The position numbers and the translations under genes were made by a program. From Glossina fuscipes (taxonomy: Eukaryota; Arthropoda; Insecta; Diptera; Glossinidae), in contig NW_023998492.1 in assembly GCF_014805625.2 (NCBI RefSeq), forward strand, positions 263,092 to 327,091: 64,000 nucleotides of DNA. Direction: 5' to 3'. The first letter of the stretch is position 1; each line of letters begins with the position of its first letter. The notes under the pieces were generated by a model. That model searched no databases. It had not been told where the DNA came from and saw only the letters and a list, made by a program, of their open reading frames with translations. Positions 58,490 through 64,000 of this stretch are shown here, piece by piece.

Positions 58490-58830
58490 CCTACTTTTAT
58501 CGGAATTATAGTTGGTATCACCAAATATCATATCCTAGTCGGTTCTACTGGAAGCTACGTCCTTAACGCAGTGAATCACTTCATTGAAAATCGAACAAAT
58601 CAAAATTCGTGCGAAGCTTTAAAAAGCGCATTATTAACCATATTTCAAGATTGTGATAAGGAACGTCTGTAAAAACTGCTAGAAGATGTTTTTCTAAGAG
58701 ATAAAACACCTTTGGCATTTTCACGTGAAATGCTACAACTGTATACGGGAAAAGTATCAAGTGGTTTACCTAAATTCTTATGGTTCCACTTTAAAAGAAT
58801 TAGAGGAAGGTGTCCAGTGTGTGCTTAGCG
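58490..58830 (+). pseudogene. Gypsy-type gag relic
   Basis: The frame reads TKYHILVGSTGSYVLNAVN, then EALKSALLTIFQDCDKERL, a stop, KLLEDVFLRDKTPLAFSREM and LYTGKVSSGLPKFLWFHFKR. This matches the capsid part of Gypsy-superfamily gag proteins (TKFHYLVSALDG...ALK..LI.R.SDSEE...KLLE...LGDRTPSQLLR.M..L....). The in-frame stop after KERL breaks it. It sits directly behind the RTE relic on the opposite strand and 550 bases upstream of matching pol sequence, so both probably come from one LTR element whose protease region and LTRs are decayed or lost. Confidence 0.72.
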
Positions 58831-59399
58831 ACATATTACGGACATATTATATAATATAAATGGTTTTTGGTATATGATGAATGTGCATGCAATAGGTGAA
58901 ATTAATTAGTCAAAGTGTCAATTGATGATTTACAGAGAATAAATGTATACAATAATAAAAAAAATGTATATATAATAATAATGTATGATGTATTTGGCGT
59001 GCAGTTTGTTTAGGATTTAGTATTTACAAGTATGTACGAAATTAATGGTCTGCGTTTAAGAATATGTGCTCATAAGTTGGTAACAATTTAGAAAATATAT
59101 GAATAACATATAAATATGAAATATATATGTGGTAAGGTAATGAGATATAGACCACAATGTATATAAATGTGCAAACTGATTCTTGGCGCCGCGAAGCAAA
59201 ATTTATGTAATAAGGAGAGTATATTATAAATTCTTATAGATACAGTAGCCATTGTATCGGTAATTCCAGTACCTACCCACCAAAAACATTCTAAACGAAA
59301 GAATTTCCGACTTCAAGCAAATAACTCAACTACCAACTCAACTACATTTATGCAGACTTACGCTCTGTTGCAAAATCTAATAACGAACGGCGCCAATGC

Positions 59400-60560
59400 G
59401 TTAACCATAGAGCTTTCAACAAAATTACAGTTTAGAATAGATATCCTGTGCCATAAATGCACGATCTTTTAGCTACTTTATATAAAAACAAGATCTTTTC
59501 CAAAATAGATTCAATGGAAGATTGGTCTTAAATCCCTGTTGAACAAGCAGACGTACCCAAATCCATGTTAACATTTGGTTTATCTCATGCTGCGCCAATA
59601 GTTCAGCGATTTATGCACGAAGTCGTAAAAGGCTTCGAATTTTGTTACGTTTACATCGACGATATCTTTATCGCTTCTTTAAACTTTGGAAGAAATATGA
59701 AGAACACCTTCAAATACTTTTTAATCAATTAAGATTTTATCGCTTGACAATAAATTTTCCAAGGTCCGAATTAGGAAAAAATTAACTATCTTTCTTAGGA
59801 TATTCAGTAACATAAACAAGATTATTACCAAACCCCAAACGTGTAAAAGCAATAGAAAAATATGAACTGGAAACAAATTTACGCCGTCTTCGCCAATTCC
59901 TTGGCCCATATACCGTCTGTGGAGATCACAAACCTCTTACGTTTGCTGTCTGCCAAAAATTCGGCAAAGCTCCTCCAAGGCAGGTATATCTACTGGACTA
60001 TGCTGGACAATAGAGTACCGGCATTGGATGTGTCATAAGAAAAATTAATGTAGCAGCTGATGTTATCTAACGAGTAGGAACTATTTCTATATCAATAAGT
60101 ACTGGTTACGAGTCATTGGCGAAAGATCAAGAATCTGATGAAGAGCTAGAAAATTTACTTCATTACTCATCACAAAGGAAACTCATATTACGAAACTTAA
60201 ACTTCGACCTTGTGATTGCTGAACACCTGTTATACATCTACGCATAAGCAAAAATTCCGTAAAAAAAAATTTTAAATTATGTATTATAGTTTGCCACACC
60301 CTGGTTCAAAATCTTTAATTAAAACTCAGTTCATGTGCAATGAAAGCAGACATAGAAAAATGGGTTCAGTTTTGCAAATACTGTCAAAACTCAAAAATTG
60401 GTAGACATCTACCTTCCCGGGAAAATTACAGACATTGTCTTACATTTACTGACAAATACTATTTCTGAATCAGGTATTACCGCGTTGCTGGCTTTCAGGG
60501 CTACTACCGGCTACTACCAAACTAAACTGTGTCATCGAACTTTGAAAAAATGGTATTAAA
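59400..60560 (+). pseudogene. Gypsy-type pol relic (RT, RNase H, integrase)
   Basis: Broken pol of a Gypsy-superfamily LTR retrotransposon. Near 59440 YPVPCINARSFS precedes the RT. FEFCYVYIDDIFIAS (about 59635-59680) holds the intact catalytic YIDD. After frame changes come EKYELETNLRRLRQFLG (about 59860) and, after a deletion, GDHKPLTFAVCQKFGKAPPR (about 59920-59985) with an RNase H end (QST..IGCVIRKINVAADVI). The integrase start reads SLPHPGSKSLIKTQFM, then EKWVQFCKYCQNSKIGRH (about 60350-60405), which carries the zinc-binding CKYC pair. Numerous stops and frameshifts occur throughout. The region between RT and RNase H is shortened. No LTRs and no env were recognised. Confidence 0.8.
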
Positions 60561-62142
60561 TATCGCACTAATACAAAAGAGGCAGATGTTTGGCCACTAT
60601 TTGCAATTGAAAGACGCCATAGTATCGCGAACTACACATGTAAGAACCTTGCTTGGGTAATCTAAAATTGGTGGAATGCCGTGCATGTGACAAAATATTG
60701 CTCCTATACGACAAACGATCCCATCTTGTTACTATATATTTTTTTTTTAATTTAGTAGATCATCCGCATCTAACTAATTGTTTAAATAAAAGTGTTCTTC
60801 GCAATGTAGGCACGATAAACATCTTCATACTTGAGCAAACTTTTCATATTCATGACTTATATGTAATCGCAATGTAATTTTGGTTCTTTGAATGACACGA
60901 TCACAAGTTCTAGATAACCTGATAGCAATTTGTGCCAAATTTGATCAATACCATTTGTAAATAGTGAATTATAGACAACAATATTTTAAAATCTTCGTTT
61001 AAGGGTTCTTTTCTTTAGTTTTTGGCGAATAGAGGTGTGTTTTTGACGAATCCCGGACGTTTTCAAATTCTCTTTTGATCTCTTCCCTAATTTCTTGCCA
61101 TTAGTAGAGTCAGGCGGACGATATACGCTCATACTTGCATTCAGTCGCAATTTTACATTGATCAATAATTGACTGACTATTTATCGACCTTGTCATCGAG
61201 TATTTCTGTCGTTTTCATTTAGAACAAAAAAAAAAAACTAGAATAATATTCCGTTAGTATCCCCACCTGTAACTGATACGAAAGAAAGGAAGCGAAATTG
61301 TAAGAAAATACGTTTTCATCTGCAGATCGTGGGCTAACACTCTAACTTTTGTAGGTTTTGAAGTTTGCTATGAGAAAAAGTTAAGAGTGCCTGCTTTATT
61401 CTACTATTCTCTAGTTATCATTATTAAGGAGCAAGATTCTTTTATTCTATTTACACACGAAAGCATCGCGGGATATTTTAGCATTTTCTAATTCATCCAA
61501 TAGCAAAATTCAAGGTTAAAAAACACACCCTAACAACAATCACTCAGAACGAAAAGGAAACTACCGCAGTGTAGCAGCAAAAAATATTTTAAATAAGAAA
61601 AGAACAAGTAGTTTAGAATAAGACGTTACTGTACAATGAACATACAGAAATACACAAACACACACAGGCACGCAACCCTTAAAGTAAAAGTACAACACGC
61701 ATGTTGGCATGTGTTCAATGTTGTGCAGTTAAATGAAACCTTGTATGCGGTTAAAGCGTGCCTTTCATGCAGCCAGACATAGAGACTTAATGATGATACG
61801 TACAAGCTGCTGCACTTTTCAAAGCTGCCATAATATTGAAAATGTTTTAACCATAGCTACCAATAATACCTAGTTGCAAGCATACCCTTGGAATGGCAAT
61901 GCTGACAGTTTACTTCTCTTTTATTAAATGGCGTCACGTTTTTATCTTCTTGTCCACAACCTATGCATTAGTTTAGCTTTTCCCTGTCGAAAATAGCGTT
62001 AGGTTTATGGCGACACGCGTAAACACACAAAACGTATACGCGCGCATACACTCACACGCACATTTATGTAGCAAGCTGAAATAAATTTTATTGCATTTTA
62101 TTATACAATATTGGGTTTGTATGACTCTTTTGGAGTCTGTAT
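60561..62142. other. AT-rich non-coding sequence
   Basis: The left part may hold more decayed integrase, but it could not be read. The rest shows no gene or repeat. CA-rich simple sequence occurs near 61650-61670 and 62040-62060. Confidence 0.5.
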
Positions 62143-62330
62143 ATAAGTATACCCCCACTGTAAGATGCGGGTATACTTATTTTGTTTTTTTCCAAATATA
62201 CGTAACACCCACAAGGAAAGTCCAGAGACCCTACAAAAAGTATATATGCATATATATATATTCTTGATCAGCGTGAAGTCCTAAGTTGATTTAGCCATGT
62301 CCGGCCGCCTGTATGTTTGTGTGGTGTGTG
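62143..62330 (-). repeat. Hairpin-ended dispersed repeat, copy 3 (reversed)
   Basis: Left end: ATAAGTATACCC (62143-62154), a 14-base loop and GGGTATACTTAT (62169-62180) form a perfect 12-bp stem. Behind it come CACAAGGAAAG, a TATA-rich part, CTTGATCAGCGTGAAGTCCT and TTAGCCATGTCCGGCCGCCT. This is the reverse of the core of copies 1 and 2 (AAGCTTCCTT..., GATGATCA..., ACATG...). The right edge is uncertain and may run to about 62490. An 89-codon frame at 62317-62586 has no known domain. Confidence 0.65.
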
Positions 62331-64000
62331 TTGTTGGCACTCTCCTGGAAGATACGGTTTCAAACTTCGTAGAAACATTGCAAGTTTCTACACGCAGGAT
62401 GGTATTGAAAATGGGCCTAATTGGTCAGACCAAAAGCGCACAGTGGGGCGTAAACTGAACGCAAAACCTTTTTTCTTAACTAACATTTGTGAATTTTTGC
62501 TCGTTACGCGGAATTTATTGAAGTTAGAATCCTTAAATTTTCCATATTTACTTTACCATGCACTCTACTCTTTGCGTGTAAAATGAAAAACATCTGCCAT
62601 GCCCACACAAAGTCGCAAATCATTAAATATTGTTTTTTTTTTTTTTGAGGTTTTGTGTTTATTTATCATAGGGCAAGCAGCATGGAATGTTTAAAACTGG
62701 ATTGAACACTTCTCATATGAAGATATATTATCTGCCTAAAAATGGGTTATTTCTAAAACGACACCGGTAGATACCGCAACTAATTTTTCTCGATAATACC
62801 AGCGATATGGGCATCAAATAAGAGAACTTTAGGAGTAGAATGCGAAACACATAGTGATGGGTATGCGAGATTGGGCCCCCGCGAATATAACTGTCTTACT
62901 TGTTTTTTTAAGTCGTTCGTAAAATCCTTCAAATATATATAATTGATTTATCAGTTGGATATTCTTGTTATGTTTGTAACGTCCGCGAACAAACTTAGGG
63001 TAGGGTGTCAGTTGGTCTGTTTTTGCCGAAAATGTAGCAATAACGGCATCCCGTTATGCAAATTCGCGCTATTTTGCGGTTTGGTCCTTTTTTCTTTGCA
63101 AGAATAGCGGCTAGACGATAGGTAGCCAACGCAAAGAAAAGGAGCGAAAAAAAAAGGAAAAAGAAGAAATCATGCGAAAAGATTAGGTTTTGGTTTTTTT
63201 TTTTGATTCATGAGCAAGAGAGTCTGGTTTTGGCAGTGCAACCGAAAGGTTCTCATTTATCGGGAAAAATTTATAGTTGATAGAAATCAAAATACTCTAA
63301 TACGTGTCATTACGTTGTGTTAGTAAAACAGATTACTTTGAAAGCAGAACCGTAGAATATGCATTAAAGCATTTAGTGGCAAAGGAAGAAAAAAAAAACA
63401 GAAAAAACAAAAATTGTGCAGTAAATATTTAAAGAAAAATTTGTAAAATTCGTTTAAGATGGATTTTTTTTTTTGAGTAAAATAGATCAACTTGAAAATA
63501 AAACGAAAGAAGGAAAATTAAATGTATTAACAAACTTGGAAAAGAAAAAAAAAACTAGTTACGGTTCAAGCCAAAGTGTAGCTTAAACTTAGTTCAGAAT
63601 ATTAAGAAGAGAAAAAAAAAAAAAAATGAAATCAAGTCCTGCCAGTAAAACATACACAAATATTACTATGGATATGCATAAACTTTTATGCAAATAATCG
63701 CGTTAAATACCAAAATATTGATAAGCAAAATTTAACTAAAAGGAAGTAACAACAACGATTAGAAGACCAAGGAAACGCGTTAAGGTGACGTTGAAAAGTG
63801 GCAGCGTGCATTACAGTGAGCTGTTAAAAAAAGAAAAAACAAAACAAAAAAAAAGAAATAGGCAAATGAAAGACTAATAAAGGAGAAGTGTGAGTTACCA
63901 TGGAGCGTTTGGTTTGGCAATTTATAATCGGGTGTCATGTATACCTTTTTTTTTGTTGAGGATTCCGTTTTCGGTTGGAATACTTTGTAAGAAATAGAAA
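62331..64000. other. A-rich non-coding sequence at the window edge
   Basis: Many A and T runs are present (for example 62630-62645, 63150-63160, 63610-63627) with no convincing gene. A purine-rich, stop-dense stretch from about 63130 to 63890 could be an untranslated or intronic region of a gene beyond the window, but nothing proves it. Confidence 0.45.

Noticed and set aside
59100..59400. 5' LTR or protease of the Gypsy relic
   Set aside because: No TG...CA block repeated on the other side and no DTG/DSG protease motif could be read.
1..64000. CRISPR arrays, bacterial operons, attachment sites or rRNA genes
   Set aside because: Nothing of this type was seen. Base composition, microsatellites and element families are those of an insect genome.

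Overview
This window is AT-rich, intron-like or intergenic DNA from an insect genome, almost certainly a higher fly (Diptera). The evidence is the mix of mobile elements: mariner and Tc1 DNA transposons, an I-factor-type LINE ending in (TAA)n, an R1-clade LINE, CR1/Jockey-like LINEs, a Gypsy-type LTR element, and a short dispersed repeat like ones I remember from several fly genomes. A tephritid fruit fly is my best guess, but only from general resemblance. No bacterial feature, CRISPR array, rRNA gene, complete tRNA gene or convincing host protein-coding exon was found. The first 102 bases are an assembly gap.

Layout. 1560-3130 holds a decayed R1-clade reverse transcriptase relic (+). 4078-8098 (-) and 8099-10243 (+) are two copies of one CR1/Jockey-superfamily LINE joined head to head, giving an inverted repeat of about 2 kb. 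A Tc1-type transposase scrap lies at 11165-11370 (-). Two copies of a solo-LTR-like repeat lie at 14412-14832 and 30022-30410. A structurally complete but dead mariner with matching 32-bp terminal inverted repeats occupies 24183-25427, and a scrap of a second, different mariner lies at 31700-31820. Short tandem repeats are at 22627-22776, 31231-31322 and 33421-33700. A possible tRNA-derived SINE carrying a LINE-like tail is at 34125-34276.

The main element is an I-factor-like LINE at 51749-57214 (-). It is full length, flanked by identical 14-bp target-site duplications, and has ORF1 with zinc knuckles and ORF2 with endonuclease, reverse transcriptase and RNase H. Five lesions interrupt its two ORFs. 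A 5'-truncated relative is at 36400-37550 (+). Downstream, 57755-60560 is a mosaic of an RTE-like LINE fragment (-) and a Gypsy gag-pol relic (+).

A dispersed repeat family with a terminal hairpin is seen at 43015-43281, 50145-50402 and 62143-62330, with weaker copies at 41755-42130 and 45300-45560. All other long stretches show only AT-rich sequence, homopolymer runs and chance reading frames. I did not find a clearly new biological system. The most distinctive structures are the full-length I-like LINE and its shared tails, the head-to-head LINE pair, the conserved palindrome in the LTR-like repeat and the hairpin-ended repeat family.
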